A DNA stretch of 64,000 nucleotides from Enterobacter kobei. GTDB taxonomy: Bacteria > Pseudomonadota > Gammaproteobacteria > Enterobacterales > Enterobacteriaceae. The notes beneath the pieces were generated by a model. That model was not told the DNA's origin and searched no databases. It was given only the letters and a program-made list of their open reading frames with translations. The DNA is taken from positions 2,790,001-2,854,000 of the forward strand of contig NZ_CP017181.1 of the NCBI RefSeq assembly GCF_001729765.1. The letters are read 5' to 3'. The position numbers and the translations under genes were made by a program. Shown one piece after another: positions 50,521 through 60,559 of this stretch. Each line of letters opens with the position of its first letter. The first letter of the stretch is position 1.

Positions 50521-51490
50521 ATTTCCTCGGATAAAGCTCTTTGCGTTTATAAGGTTCCGTTTCACCCGGCTTTCGCGTTTTAAGCAGCTTCAATATCCAC
50601 GTGTACTGTTCGGTATGCGGCCCCACCAGGATTTCCACCTCTTCGTTCATGCGACGCGCAATGGTGTGATCGTCTGCGGTCAGCAAGTCATCCATCGGCG
50701 GGCGAACTTCAATGCTCAGACGGTGCGTTTTACCATCATAAACCGGGAAGAGTGGGATCACGCGGGCGCGACACACCTTCATCAGGCGGCCAATCGCCGG
50801 AAGTGTGGCTTTGTAGGTCGCAAAGAAGTCGACAAACTCACTGTGCTCTGGTCCGTGGTCCTGATCCGGCAGATAGTAGCCCCAGTATCCCTGACGTACG
50901 GACTGAATAAACGGCTTGATACCATCGTTACGCGCATGCAAACGACCGCCAAAACGACGACGTACGGTATTCCAGACAAAGTCGTAGATTTTGTTGCCCT
51001 GGTTATGGAACATGGCCGCCATCTTCTGACCCTGAGAAGCCATCAGCATCGCCGGAATGTCGACACCCCAACCGTGAGGAACGAGGAAAATCACCTTCTC
51101 GTCATTGCGACGCATTTCGTCAATGATTTCCAGCCCTTTCCAGTCAACACGGTCAACGATTTTTTCCGGCCCTTTCAGCGCCAGCTCTGCCATCATTGCC
51201 ATTGCCTGCGGCGCGGTGGTATACATCGCATCGATGATAGCCTCGCGCTCGGCATCGCTTTTTTCGGGAAAACAGTAATAGAGGTTGATCTGCGCACGGC
51301 GACGCGCGCTTTTGCCTAAACGCCCGGCCAGACGGCCAATTTTCCCCAGCAGGGGATCGCGCAGCGCAGCAGGCAGCATAGCGATGCCTGCAAATGTGTA
51401 GACCCCGAGCCAGGCGCCCCAGTTGCGCGGATGGCGAAAGGATTTTTCAAACTCAGGAATGTATTCAATATTGTTTTTTTTTGTTTCCAT
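50519..51490 (-). CDS. lpxM: Lipid A myristoyltransferase LpxM (MsbB)
   Basis: 323 residues. Adds the secondary myristate to lipid A (Kdo2-lauroyl-lipid IVA) at the inner membrane. Catalytic H-x4-D motif in LVPHGWGVDIPAM; hydrophobic N-terminal anchor about 27-45; the acceptor motif YLPDQDHGPEHSEFVDFF is also family-typical. The ORF is complete. Convergent with pykA. Confidence 0.96.
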   Translation of the reverse strand: METKKNNIEYIPEFEKSFRHPRNWGAWLGVYTFAGIAMLPAALRDPLLGKIGRLAGRLGKSARRRAQINLYYCFPEKSDAEREAIIDAMYTTAPQAMAMMAELALKGPEKIVDRVDWKGLEIIDEMRRNDEKVIFLVPHGWGVDIPAMLMASQGQKMAAMFHNQGNKIYDFVWNTVRRRFGGRLHARNDGIKPFIQSVRQGYWGYYLPDQDHGPEHSEFVDFFATYKATLPAIGRLMKVCRARVIPLFPVYDGKTHRLSIEVRPPMDDLLTADDHTIARRMNEEVEILVGPHTEQYTWILKLLKTRKPGETEPYKRKELYPRK

Positions 51491-51560
51491 GCTGGTTCCA
51501 GGGTCTGGTGACGCAAAATTTTATTGATAGTGTAGCGAGGCAGTCGTCCACGCACAAAAG

Positions 51561-51593
51561 AAAAAGCCGGCGCATACTGACACCGGCTTTTTT
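51561..51593 (-). terminator. Terminator of mepM
   Basis: Stem AAAAGCCGG (51562-51570) / CCGGCTTTT (51583-51591) with a 12-base loop, ending in T-run on the minus strand, 17 bp past the mepM stop. Confidence 0.85.
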
Positions 51594-51609
51594 CACAAAA
51601 ACAGAAGGC

Positions 51610-52929
51610 TTAGTTTAAGCTCAGCTGCGGTATCACCTCTTTCACCTGCGCCAGGTAATCAGAACGATCTTTACCCGTCAGGCCTTCGGTGCGTGGCAGT
51701 TTCGCCGTCAGCGGGTTTACGGCCTGTTGGTTAATCCACACTTCATAGTGCAGGTGCGGGCCGGTCGAGCGTCCGGTGTTGCCGGAGAGCGCGATACGGT
51801 CGCCACGTTTCACTTTCTGTCCAGGTTTAACCAGCAGTTTACGCAGGTGCATATAGCGGGTGGTGTAGGTACGACCGTGACGCACCGCGACATAGTAGCC
51901 TGCGGCACCGCTACGTTTAGCCACGACCACTTCACCATCACCCACAGCCAGCACCGGCGTGCCCTGCGGCATGGCAAAGTCAACGCCACGGTGTGGTGCG
52001 ACGCGCCCGGTAACCGGGTTCAGACGACGCGGGTTAAAGTTAGAGGAAACGCGGAACTGTTTAGCCGTCGGGAAGCGCATAAAGCCTTTCGCCAGTCCCG
52101 TACCGCTGCGGTCGTAGAACTTACCGTCTTCGGCACGGATGGCATAGTAATCTTTGCCATCAGAGCGCAGACGTACGCCCACCAGTTGGCTCTGCTCACG
52201 CTTGCCGTCGAGCATTTCGCGAGACATCAGCACGGAAAACTCATCGCCCTTCTTCAGCTTGCGGAAATCCATCTGCCACTGCATGGCTTTGATCACCGCA
52301 CTGATTTCAGAGCTGGTGAGACCGGCATCACGGGCGCTGGAAACGAAGCTTCCGCCTACTGTGCCTTTCATCACGCTGTTCACCCAGTCGCCCTTCTGCA
52401 TTTCACTGGTCATTTTGAAACCGTTTGCAGTGCGATCGTAGGTGCGGGTTTCACGGCGGGACATCTCCCAGGTTAACCGCTGGAGATCGCCATCCGCCGT
52501 TAAGGTCCAGGAGAGCTGTTGCCCTATTTTCAGGTTACGCAGGTCTTTATCTGCAGCAGCGAGCTGACTGATATTCCCCATGTCGATACCGTACTGATTG
52601 AGCACGCTGCTCAGCGTGTCACCGGTAGAGACAACATACTCGTGGATCCCGGCCTCGTTCTCGATTTTATCGTCCAGTTCATCCTGGGGAATCGCTTCAT
52701 CTTCCTGAGCAGCCTGGTCGATAGGCTCACTGGCTTCAGGCAGTAAAGAACGGATCTCGCTCTTTTCAAGCTCGATGGTTTTGATGATAGGGGCAGAACT
52801 CGGGTGGTAAACATAGGGCCGCCAGACGGCGACCGCTAAGGTGAGTACTGTAAGCGACCCCAGCATAACGCGGTGGGGTCGAGGCAGATTGTTAAATGCC
52901 AGGGCGACAGAGCGGGCTATCTGTTGCAC
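51610..52929 (-). CDS. mepM: Murein DD-endopeptidase MepM
   Basis: 439-residue M23 zinc metallopeptidase that cleaves D-Ala-mDAP cross-links to allow wall growth. N-terminal TM about 22-38, LysM-like/OapA region about 93-140 (HEYVVSTGDTLSSVLNQYGI), M23 domain about 310-410 with metal motifs HRGVDFAM and HLHYEVW. Starts 15 bp after the znuA stop on the same strand, so it may be transcribed with znuA. E. coli has the same arrangement. Confidence 0.95.
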   Translation of the reverse strand: MQQIARSVALAFNNLPRPHRVMLGSLTVLTLAVAVWRPYVYHPSSAPIIKTIELEKSEIRSLLPEASEPIDQAAQEDEAIPQDELDDKIENEAGIHEYVVSTGDTLSSVLNQYGIDMGNISQLAAADKDLRNLKIGQQLSWTLTADGDLQRLTWEMSRRETRTYDRTANGFKMTSEMQKGDWVNSVMKGTVGGSFVSSARDAGLTSSEISAVIKAMQWQMDFRKLKKGDEFSVLMSREMLDGKREQSQLVGVRLRSDGKDYYAIRAEDGKFYDRSGTGLAKGFMRFPTAKQFRVSSNFNPRRLNPVTGRVAPHRGVDFAMPQGTPVLAVGDGEVVVAKRSGAAGYYVAVRHGRTYTTRYMHLRKLLVKPGQKVKRGDRIALSGNTGRSTGPHLHYEVWINQQAVNPLTAKLPRTEGLTGKDRSDYLAQVKEVIPQLSLN

Positions 52930-52944
52930 GTATTCACTTCCTCG

Positions 52945-53889
52945 TTAATCTCCTTTCAGGCAGCTCGCATACTGGTCCGCCAGTTGGCTGAGGAACTGCG
53001 AATAGCTCGCTTTGCTCAACTGGATATTCGTTCCTAGCGGGTCAAGGGTCCCCATGCGCACGGATGTCCCCCTGGCCACGGCTTCTACGACCGCTGGCCT
53101 GAACTGTGGCTCAGCAAAAACGCATGTTGCTTTTTGCTCAACCAACTGTGTTCTGATTTCATGTAAACGCTGCGCACCAGGTTGAATTTCAGGGTTGACG
53201 GTGAAGTGCCCAAGCGGGGTCAAACCATAGTGTTTTTCATAGTAGCCATAGGCGTCATGAAAAACGAAATACCCTTTTCCTTTCAACGGTGCGAGCTCAT
53301 TACCTACCTGCTTATCGGTTGCGGCTAATTGTGCCTCAAAATCCTTCAGGTTGGCGTCTAGTTTGGCTCGACTTTGCGGCATAAGTTCCACTAATTTGTC
53401 GTGGATTGCAACCGCTGAAAGCCGCGCTATCTCTGGGGAAAGCCAGAGATGCATGTTGTACTCACCATGATGGTGATCTCCATCACCTTTTTCACCCTCT
53501 GCCGCGTGATGGTCATGTTCATCACCGTCGTCATCCGTGCCTTTCATGAGCAACGGTTTCACGCCGGAAAGCCCGGCAATCGCAACCTGTTTATCGCCTG
53601 GAATCTGTTTGGCCGACTTCTGCATAAACGCTTCCATCTCTGGTCCAATCCAGACGACTAAGTCCGCGTTTTGTAAGCGTTTTACATCTGAAGGGCGAAG
53701 AGAATAGTCATGCTCAGAGGCCCCGTCAGGCAGCAAAACCTGGGTTTCCGTCACCCCATCGGCAATGGCCGACGCGATGAATCCAAGCGGTTTAAGCGAA
53801 GCGACAACCGCCGCGTTAACATCTTGTGCGGTTGTACCCCAAAGGGCAGCGGATAATGCTGCGAAAAGAAGCGTATTTTTATGTAACAT
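52945..53889 (-). CDS. znuA: Periplasmic zinc-binding protein ZnuA
   Basis: 314-residue substrate-binding protein of the ZnuABC zinc importer. Signal peptide about 1-26 ([20 protein letters not shown]). Zinc-site histidines appear in [13 protein letters not shown] and NMHLWLSPE, with a His/Asp-rich loop about 118-145 ([17 protein letters not shown]) typical of zinc SBPs. Start at 53889 matches E. coli ZnuA; in-frame ATGs upstream overlap the Zur box region. Divergent from znuC. Confidence 0.95.
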   Translation of the reverse strand: MLHKNTLLFAALSAALWGTTAQDVNAAVVASLKPLGFIASAIADGVTETQVLLPDGASEHDYSLRPSDVKRLQNADLVVWIGPEMEAFMQKSAKQIPGDKQVAIAGLSGVKPLLMKGTDDDGDEHDHHAAEGEKGDGDHHHGEYNMHLWLSPEIARLSAVAIHDKLVELMPQSRAKLDANLKDFEAQLAATDKQVGNELAPLKGKGYFVFHDAYGYYEKHYGLTPLGHFTVNPEIQPGAQRLHEIRTQLVEQKATCVFAEPQFRPAVVEAVARGTSVRMGTLDPLGTNIQLSKASYSQFLSQLADQYASCLKGD

Positions 53890-53919
53890 AATGCGACTAA
53901 TCATCGTAGTGAATGCGTG

Positions 53920-53940
53920 GAATGTGATATTATAACATTC
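53920..53940 (+). promoter_or_regulatory. Zur box between znuA and znuC
   Basis: Inverted repeat GAATGTGATA-T-TATAACATTC, nine of ten arm bases paired, matching the enterobacterial Zur consensus GAAATGTTATA...TATAACATTTC in its core. It lies between the divergent znuA and znuCB promoters; Zn-Zur would repress both. Confidence 0.9.
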
Positions 53941-53966
53941 GTTGACTTCTTCAAGCTTAAATTGAC

Positions 53967-54722
53967 ATGACGACACTGGTTTCTCTCGATAATATTTCGG
54001 TCTCTTTCGGCCAGCGCCGCGTCCTCTCTGACGTGTCGCTGGATCTGAAGCCCGGCAAAATTCTGACGCTGCTTGGTCCTAATGGCGCAGGCAAATCCAC
54101 GCTGGTACGGGTTGTACTGGGTCTGGTGACGCCCGATGAAGGTGTTATCACCCGCGAGGAAAAATTGCGTATCGGCTATGTGCCTCAGAAATTACATCTG
54201 GATGCCACGCTGCCTTTAACGGTGAGTCGCTTTCTGCGCCTGCGCCCCGGCACGCGGAAAGCCGATATTCTCCCGGCGCTGAAACGCGTACAGGCGGGCC
54301 ACCTGATTGACGCGCCGCTGCAAAAACTTTCCGGGGGTGAGACGCAGCGCGTTTTGCTGGCGCGCGCGCTGTTGAGCAGCCCGCAACTGCTGGTGCTTGA
54401 TGAGCCTACCCAGGGGGTGGACGTTAATGGTCAGGTCGCGCTTTATGATTTGATCGATCAGCTTCGCCGTGAACTGAATTGCGCCGTGCTGATGGTCTCC
54501 CACGATCTCCATCTTGTGATGGCGAAAACGGACGAAGTGCTGTGCCTTAACCATCATATTTGCTGTTCCGGCACGCCTGAAGTGGTCTCGATGCACCCGG
54601 AGTTTATCTCCATGTTTGGCCCTCGTGGCGCTGAACAGCTGGGTATTTACCGTCATCATCATAATCACCGCCATGATTTACAGGGACGAATTGTCCTGCG
54701 CCGGGGAAATGGACACTCATGA
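53967..54722 (+). CDS. znuC: Zinc ABC transporter ATPase ZnuC
   Basis: 251 residues. ATP-binding subunit of ZnuABC. Walker [10 protein letters not shown] (about 37-45), Q-loop YVPQKLH, signature LSGGETQR, Walker [15 protein letters not shown]-loop VSHDLH. His-rich tail [13 protein letters not shown], as in E. coli, may sense zinc. Its stop overlaps the znuB ATG (ATGA). Confidence 0.97.
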   Translation: MTTLVSLDNISVSFGQRRVLSDVSLDLKPGKILTLLGPNGAGKSTLVRVVLGLVTPDEGVITREEKLRIGYVPQKLHLDATLPLTVSRFLRLRPGTRKADILPALKRVQAGHLIDAPLQKLSGGETQRVLLARALLSSPQLLVLDEPTQGVDVNGQVALYDLIDQLRRELNCAVLMVSHDLHLVMAKTDEVLCLNHHICCSGTPEVVSMHPEFISMFGPRGAEQLGIYRHHHNHRHDLQGRIVLRRGNGHS

Positions 54723-55507
54723 TTGAACTGTTACTGCCCGGCTGGCTGGCCGGGATTATGCTTGCCTGCGCCGCGGGTCCACTCGGCTCGTTTGTGGTCT
54801 GGCGCAGAATGTCCTATTTCGGTGATACCCTCGCGCACGCCTCTTTGCTGGGCGTGGCTTTTGGTTTACTGCTGGATGTGAATCCCTTCTACGCGGTGAT
54901 TGTCGTCACCCTGCTGCTGGCAGCCGGGCTGGTCTGGCTGGAGAAACGTCCGCACCTCGCCATTGATACGCTGCTTGGCATTATGGCCCACAGCGCGCTC
55001 TCGCTGGGTCTGGTGGTGGTGAGTCTGATGTCGAATATCCGCGTCGACCTGATGGCCTATCTGTTTGGCGATCTGCTTGCCGTGACGCCGGAAGATTTAA
55101 TTTCCATCGCCTTCGGTGTGGTGGTGGTACTCGGTATTCTGCTCTGGCAGTGGCGTAACCTGCTGGCGATGACCGTCAGCCCGGACCTGGCCTTCGTCGA
55201 CGGCGTGAAGCTGCAGCGGGTTAAGCTACTGCTGATGCTGGTGACGGCATTAACCATCGGCGTAGCGATGAAGTTCGTCGGGGCGCTGATTATTACATCG
55301 CTGCTGATCATCCCTGCCGCCACGGCGCGCCGTTTTGCCCGCACGCCGGAGCAGATGGCCGGTGTGGCCGTGATTATCGGGATGATTGCGGTAACGGGTG
55401 GGTTAACCTTCTCGGCGTTCTATGACACGCCTGCGGGGCCGTCAGTGGTGTTGTGTGCGGCGGTGCTGTTTATTTTCAGCATGATGAAAAAACAACCGAA
55501 TGCCTGA
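54719..55507 (+). CDS. znuB: Zinc ABC transporter permease ZnuB
   Basis: 262-residue membrane subunit with about eight TM helices, ABC-3 family. Segments [20 protein letters not shown] and [20 protein letters not shown] are typical. Overlaps znuC by 4 bp, so translation is coupled. In K-12 ruvB follows; here an accessory island intervenes. Confidence 0.96.
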   Translation: MIELLLPGWLAGIMLACAAGPLGSFVVWRRMSYFGDTLAHASLLGVAFGLLLDVNPFYAVIVVTLLLAAGLVWLEKRPHLAIDTLLGIMAHSALSLGLVVVSLMSNIRVDLMAYLFGDLLAVTPEDLISIAFGVVVVLGILLWQWRNLLAMTVSPDLAFVDGVKLQRVKLLLMLVTALTIGVAMKFVGALIITSLLIIPAATARRFARTPEQMAGVAVIIGMIAVTGGLTFSAFYDTPAGPSVVLCAAVLFIFSMMKKQPNA

Positions 55508-55616
55508 ATGAACGATTAGCGCTTCCACAGAGGGTGGCGCTTCGCTTCATGTGCTGTGATCAACGCATGGCGGGACTTAAACCGCTGGAGTGCGCCCATG
55601 TTGGGTGCACACGTAA

Positions 55617-55650
55617 ATAAGCCCCGATGAAATTATCGGGGCTTATTTTA
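55617..55650. terminator. Bidirectional terminator between znuB and the disrupted lectin-like gene
   Basis: Perfect 12-bp stem ATAAGCCCCGAT / ATCGGGGCTTAT with a GAAATT loop, flanked by A-rich left and TTTTA right. It can end znuCB transcripts and, on minus, those of the lectin-like gene, whose stop begins at 55651. Confidence 0.85.
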
Positions 55651-55790
55651 TTACCTGGTACACGTTGCTAAATGCAATTTGGCACCAGGGACGTTTATAC
55701 CGCCTTCCATATCAAGACACTTGACAATACCATCGGTATCAACTTTTTTCAGCTGTCCGTTAATATAGTCCCAATGACTCGCAATAGGTT

Positions 55791-55799
55791 CATATTCGC
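55791..55799. repeat. IS1 target-site duplication, left copy
   Basis: CATATTCGC directly abuts the IS1 end at 55800 and is repeated at 56568-56576. Nine bases is the usual IS1 duplication length. Confidence 0.97.
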
Positions 55800-55814
55800 G
55801 GTAATGACTCCAAC

Positions 55815-56318
55815 TTATTGATAGTGTTTTATGTTCAGATAATGCCCGATGACTTTGTCATGCAGCTCCACCGATTTTGAGAACGACAGCGACTTCCGTC
55901 CCAGCCGTGCCAGGTGCTGCCTCAGATTCAGGTTATGCCGCTCAATTCGCTGCGTATATCGCTTGCTGATTACGTGCAGCTTTCCCTTCAGGCGGGATTC
56001 ATACAGCGGCCAGCCATCCGTCATCCATATCACCACGTCAAAGGGTGACAGCAGGCTCATAAGACGCCCCAGCGTCGCCATAGTGCGTTCACCGAATACG
56101 TGCGCAACAACCGTCTTCCGGAGCCTGTCATACGCGTAAAACAGCCAGCGCTGGCGCGATTTAGCCCCGACGTATCCCCACTGTTCGTCCATTTCCGCGC
56201 AGACGATGACGTCACTGCCCGGCTGTATGCGCGAGGTTACCGACTGCGGCCTGAGTTTTTTAAATGGCGGAAAATCGTGTTGAGGCCAACGCCCATAATG
56301 CGGGCGGTTGCCCGGCAT
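55815..56318 (-). CDS. insB: IS1 InsB reading frame (transposase C-terminal part)
   Basis: 167 residues. The active IS1 transposase is InsAB', made by -1 slippage at the A6C run from insA into this frame. The DDE catalytic domain includes [12 protein letters not shown] and [14 protein letters not shown], and ends [12 protein letters not shown], as in IS1. No stop or frameshift was found inside it. Confidence 0.96.
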   Translation of the reverse strand: MPGNRPHYGRWPQHDFPPFKKLRPQSVTSRIQPGSDVIVCAEMDEQWGYVGAKSRQRWLFYAYDRLRKTVVAHVFGERTMATLGRLMSLLSPFDVVIWMTDGWPLYESRLKGKLHVISKRYTQRIERHNLNLRQHLARLGRKSLSFSKSVELHDKVIGHYLNIKHYQ

Positions 56319-56512
56319 CCAACGCCATTCATGGCCATATCAATGATTTTCTGGTGCGTACCGGGTTGAGAAGCGGTGTAAGTGAACTGCAGTTGCCATG
56401 TTTTACGGCAGTGAGAGCAGAGATAGCGCTGATGTCCGGCAGTGCTTTTGCCGTTACGCACCACCCCGTCAGTAGCTGAACAGGAGGGACAGCTGATAGA
56501 AACAGAAGCCAC
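56237..56512 (-). CDS. insA: IS1 InsA protein
   Basis: 91-residue DNA-binding protein that represses the IS1 promoter in the left end and forms the N-terminus of the InsAB' transposase. Zinc finger CPSC ... CSHC (CxxC pairs at 8-11 and 32-35), followed by a helix-turn-helix ([19 protein letters not shown]). Confidence 0.97.
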   Translation of the reverse strand: MASVSISCPSCSATDGVVRNGKSTAGHQRYLCSHCRKTWQLQFTYTASQPGTHQKIIDMAMNGVGCRATARIMGVGLNTIFRHLKNSGRSR

Positions 56513-56567
56513 TGGAGCACCTCAAAAACACCATCATACACTAAATCAGTAAGTTGGCAGCATCACC

Positions 56568-56576
56568 CATATTCGC
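56568..56576. repeat. IS1 target-site duplication, right copy
   Basis: CATATTCGC, identical to 55791-55799, adjoining the IS1 end at 56567. Confidence 0.97.
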
Positions 56577-57075
56577 GTATATAAACTTTGCCGCTTGCTG
56601 GTGCGAAGGCATATTCTGGATATGTTTCCAGCATCAGCATCCCATTAATAGCGAAATTGACCTCACGAATATTCTGCAATTCTGGATTAGAATCACATGG
56701 CTCCATCACCGCCTGCTGGTAAGCAATGCCAGTCATACATAATTTTCGTCCGTTACTGGTATTTTCAAGTTTATTATCCACCATTTTCCATGTTTGGGTT
56801 CCGGAAATAGCGGCATTCGCGGCGCCAGACAAAGCCGCCATAGTCAGAGCGGCAATAGTCAGAGCCGTCATTGTTTTCATTTTGTTATTCCTGATGTGAT
56901 GATGAAATTTATTCATAGCATGGATATCGCTATAAATTCATCATAGAGGGAATAAGCGAATTATCTAAAATGATAGGTAGGATAAATTTATCCAAAATAA
57001 TATGGATGATAATTCAGATGAGGTAACTAATCGGTCAGCGTCGCAGGCGAAATTTAACATCCCGCCTGCTCACCA

Positions 57076-58089
<1,014 letters not shown>

Positions 58090-58094
58090 TTACC

Positions 58095-58709
58095 TCACAA
58101 TGCAGCGCGCAGCGCTTCACGAATCAGGGTTTCACTGCTGGCATCCGGTTTGGCAATTTTGCTTACCATCCGACTGGCCTCCTGAGGTTTATAGCCCAGC
58201 GCCACCAGCGCGGCAACCGCTTCCTGCTCAGCGTCATCATCTGTTGACGGCGCCCCAGGTGACGTCAGAACCAGATCGGTGGCTGGGGTGAACAGATCGC
58301 CATGCAGACCTTTAAAGCGGTCTTTCATCTCAACAATCAGACGCTCGGCGGTTTTCTTACCAATCCCCGGGAGTTTAATCAGCGCCGCAGGATCTTCGCG
58401 CTCAACGGCATTCACGAACTGCGGAGCAGACATACCGGACAAAATCGCCAGCGCCAGCTTCGGCCCCACGCCGTTGGTTTTAATCAGCTCGCGGAACAGA
58501 GTACGTTCCTGCTTGTTGTTGAAGCCGTAAAGCAACTGAGCATCTTCACGCACCACGAACTGTGTAAAGACAATCGCCTCTTTACCCGCGTCCGGCAGCT
58601 CATAGAAGCAGGTCATTGGCATGTGGACTTCATAGCCCACGCCACCCACTTCCAGCAGCACTAACGGGGGTTGTTTTTCAATGATGATGCCTCTGAGTCT
58701 GCCTATCAC
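58095..58709 (-). CDS. ruvA: Holliday junction-binding protein RuvA
   Basis: 204 residues. Tetramer that binds Holliday junctions and loads RuvB. OB-fold domain I ([20 protein letters not shown]), domain II helix-hairpin-helix repeats ([33 protein letters not shown]), RuvB-binding domain III ([20 protein letters not shown]). First gene of ruvAB. Confidence 0.98.
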   Translation of the reverse strand: MIGRLRGIIIEKQPPLVLLEVGGVGYEVHMPMTCFYELPDAGKEAIVFTQFVVREDAQLLYGFNNKQERTLFRELIKTNGVGPKLALAILSGMSAPQFVNAVEREDPAALIKLPGIGKKTAERLIVEMKDRFKGLHGDLFTPATDLVLTSPGAPSTDDDAEQEAVAALVALGYKPQEASRMVSKIAKPDASSETLIREALRAAL

Positions 58710-58754
58710 GTGACGCTCCTGCGTTCTGGAAAATGTTTGACTGGCGACATAATA

Positions 58755-58780
58755 AAAAAAGGCTGGATGTTTATCCAGCC
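58755..58780 (-). terminator. ruvC terminator that contains the LexA box of ruvAB
   Basis: Stem GGCTGGAT / ATCCAGCC with a 4-base loop, then seven T on the minus strand (A-run 58754-58760), 10 bp after the ruvC stop. The same palindrome contains CTG-N10-CAG (58763-58778), a LexA box like the one at E. coli ruvA. So one element appears to end ruvC transcripts and to control ruvAB. Confidence 0.85.
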
Positions 58781-58790
58781 TGATTTCTCT

Positions 58791-59312
58791 TTATCGTAAC
58801 CTGCCTCGCGCCAGATTGAGCCGCGATTCACTCATTTGCATCGCGTTCTGGCTGACGTGACAGTGGGTAATCGCAATGGCCAGTGCATCGGCGGCATCGG
58901 CCTGCGGGTTCGCGGGAAGCTTCAGCAAGGTACGCACCATATGCTGCACCTGGCTTTTCTCCGCGCTACCTATCCCCACCACCGTCTGCTTTACCTGACG
59001 TGCGGCATATTCGAACACCGGAAGATCCTGGTTCACGGCGGCAACAATCGCCACGCCGCGCGCCTGCCCCAGCTTTAGCGCCGAATCGGCGTTTTTTGCC
59101 ATAAAGACCTGCTCAATGGCAAAAAAATCAGGCTGAAACTGGGTGATGATTTCCGACACGCCCGCATAAATCAGCTTCAGGCGCGACGGCAGATCGTCCA
59201 CTTTGGTGCGAATACAGCCGCTGCCGAGGTAGGTTAGCTGGCGTCCCACCTGGCGGATAACGCCATAACCGGTGACGCGCGAGCCGGGGTCAATCCCAAG
59301 GATAATCGACAT
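58791..59312 (-). CDS. ruvC: Holliday junction resolvase RuvC
   Basis: 173-residue endonuclease that resolves Holliday junctions. Acidic catalytic residues are visible in GIDPGSR (D7), FAIEQVFM (E66) and [13 protein letters not shown] (D138, D141). The ATG at 59312 is chosen over the one codon earlier for E. coli length and GGAGA spacing. It follows yebC by 34 bp. K-12 has yebB between ruvA and ruvC; it is absent here. Confidence 0.97.
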   Translation of the reverse strand: MSIILGIDPGSRVTGYGVIRQVGRQLTYLGSGCIRTKVDDLPSRLKLIYAGVSEIITQFQPDFFAIEQVFMAKNADSALKLGQARGVAIVAAVNQDLPVFEYAARQVKQTVVGIGSAEKSQVQHMVRTLLKLPANPQADAADALAIAITHCHVSQNAMQMSESRLNLARGRLR

Positions 59313-59346
59313 CACGCGTCTCCCGTAAACGGCTTATACGCTCTCA

Positions 59347-60087
59347 TCAGAGAGTCGCTGCAACCTCATCAGAGATTTCACCGTTGTGATACACTTCCTG
59401 CACGTCGTCGCAGTCTTCGAGCATGTCGATCAGACGCAGCAGTTTTGGCGCAGTTTCCGCATCCATGTCCGCTTTGGTGGATGGGATCATGGAAACTTCA
59501 GCGTTGTCCGCTTTCAGACCCGCGGCTTCGAGTGCATCGCGCACGGCGCCCATCTCTTCCCACGCGGTGTAAACGTCAATTGCGCCATCATCGTAGGTCA
59601 CCACGTCTTCCGCACCGGCTTCCAGGGCGGCTTCCATGATCACATCTTCGTCGCCTTTCTCGAAGGAGATGACGCCTTTTTTGCTGAACAGGTAAGAAAC
59701 GGAACCGTCGGTACCCAGGTTGCCGCCGGTTTTAGTGAATGCATGGCGCACTTCCGCAACGGTACGGTTACGGTTGTCGGACAGACACTCAACCATTACG
59801 GCAGTACCGCCAGGGCCGTAACCTTCATAAATGATGGTTTCCATGTTCGCGTCTTCATCACCGCCTACACCACGTGCGATGGCACGGTTCAGGGTGTCAC
59901 GCGTCATGTTGTTAGACAGCGCTTTATCCACCGCCGCGCGCAGACGCGGGTTAGAGGCCGGATCGCCGCCGCCCAGACGTGCCGCTGTCACCAGCTCACG
60001 AATGATTTTGGTAAAGATCTTACCGCGTTTGGCATCCTGTGCCGCTTTACGGTGTTTGGTGTTGGCCCACTTACTATGACCTGCCAT
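59347..60087 (-). CDS. yebC: YebC/TACO1-family protein
   Basis: 246 residues. YebC proteins are DNA-binding regulators or, in the YebC1/2 forms, ribosome-associated helpers for poly-proline translation. Signature [20 protein letters not shown] at the start and [22 protein letters not shown] in the centre. Lies between nudB and ruvC on the same strand, as in most enterobacteria. Confidence 0.95.
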   Translation of the reverse strand: MAGHSKWANTKHRKAAQDAKRGKIFTKIIRELVTAARLGGGDPASNPRLRAAVDKALSNNMTRDTLNRAIARGVGGDEDANMETIIYEGYGPGGTAVMVECLSDNRNRTVAEVRHAFTKTGGNLGTDGSVSYLFSKKGVISFEKGDEDVIMEAALEAGAEDVVTYDDGAIDVYTAWEEMGAVRDALEAAGLKADNAEVSMIPSTKADMDAETAPKLLRLIDMLEDCDDVQEVYHNGEISDEVAATL

Positions 60088-60114
60088 AAAAAGTTCTCCA
60101 AAAATCGCGCCTTC

Positions 60115-60558
60115 TCAGGCAGCGTTAATTACAAATTCTTCAATCGCCTGCCGGTTGCTCCACGACTTGGTCAGTGCGGCGGCATCCGTCGCATCCACCC
60201 AGCGGTAGTTCAGGTGTTCGGTAAACACGATCTCCCGCTCATGGGGGAGCGCGAGACAGAACCACGATTCCGTATTGCGCTCAATGCCCGGCGCGTAGCG
60301 ATGACGTAAATGGCTAAAAATTTCAAACTCCACCGTGCGCTGACAGTCCTTCAGGGTCAGTTGCTCGCGAGCAACATCAATGGTGACCTCTTCCTTTACT
60401 TCACGCGCGGCGGCCTGCTGCGCGGTTTCCCCCTCTTCCAGGCTGCCGGTAACCGACTGCCAGAAATCAGGATCGTCGCGCCGCTGCAACATTAGCACCC
60501 GCTTCGTGTCCTGGGCATAAATGACAACTAAGACAGAAACGGGAAGCTTGTATGTCAT
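60115..60558 (-). CDS. nudB: Dihydroneopterin triphosphate diphosphatase NudB
   Basis: 147-residue Nudix enzyme removing pyrophosphate from 7,8-dihydroneopterin triphosphate in folate synthesis. Nudix box GSLEEGETAQQAAAREVKEE is complete. The gene begins 1 bp after the aspS stop, so translation is likely coupled. Confidence 0.95.
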   Translation of the reverse strand: MTYKLPVSVLVVIYAQDTKRVLMLQRRDDPDFWQSVTGSLEEGETAQQAAAREVKEEVTIDVAREQLTLKDCQRTVEFEIFSHLRHRYAPGIERNTESWFCLALPHEREIVFTEHLNYRWVDATDAAALTKSWSNRQAIEEFVINAA

Positions 60559-60559
60559 A

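Larger units (their letters stand above)
55800..56567 (-). mobile_element. Insertion sequence IS1 (complete, 768 bp)
   Basis: Begins GGTAATGACTCCAACTTATTGAT at one end and, on the minus strand, GGTGATGCTGCCAACTTACTGAT at the other: the imperfect IS1 inverted repeats. Total length is exactly 768 bp. It carries insA and insB with the A6C slippage site (GTTTTTT at 55256+1000, that is 56255-56261 on plus). Perfect 9-bp flanking duplications show a simple, probably recent insertion. Confidence 0.98.
55651..56880 (-). pseudogene. Secreted lectin-like gene (ricin-B-type beta-trefoil, predicted), split by IS1
   Basis: Two parts: 5' at 56568-56880 and 3' at 55651-55799, separated by IS1. Removing the IS and one 9-bp repeat gives one ORF of 453 bp, 150 residues, in frame. 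Signal peptide about 1-23 (MKTMTALTIAALTMAALSGA, then ANA/A). The mature part has C48, C62, C129 and C148 and three similar segments: about 31-64 (WKMVDNKLEN...), about 74-105 (VNFAINGMLM...) and about 111-148 (WDYINGQLKK...). This pattern fits a ricin-B beta-trefoil, related in fold to CdtA/CdtC and other sugar-binding subunits; that is inference. The upstream AGGAATAAC is the ribosome binding site. Likely inactive here: truncated after about residue 104. Confidence 0.8.

Noticed and set aside
56237..56318. Overlap and frame change between insA and insB taken as a frameshift mutation
   Set aside because: It is the normal IS1 arrangement: a -1 slippage at the A6C run makes InsAB'. The element looks intact.
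56563..56916. 117-codon ORF read as a complete small protein
   Set aside because: Its C-terminus and stop come from the IS1 end; the true start is at 56880 and the rest of the gene lies beyond the IS.
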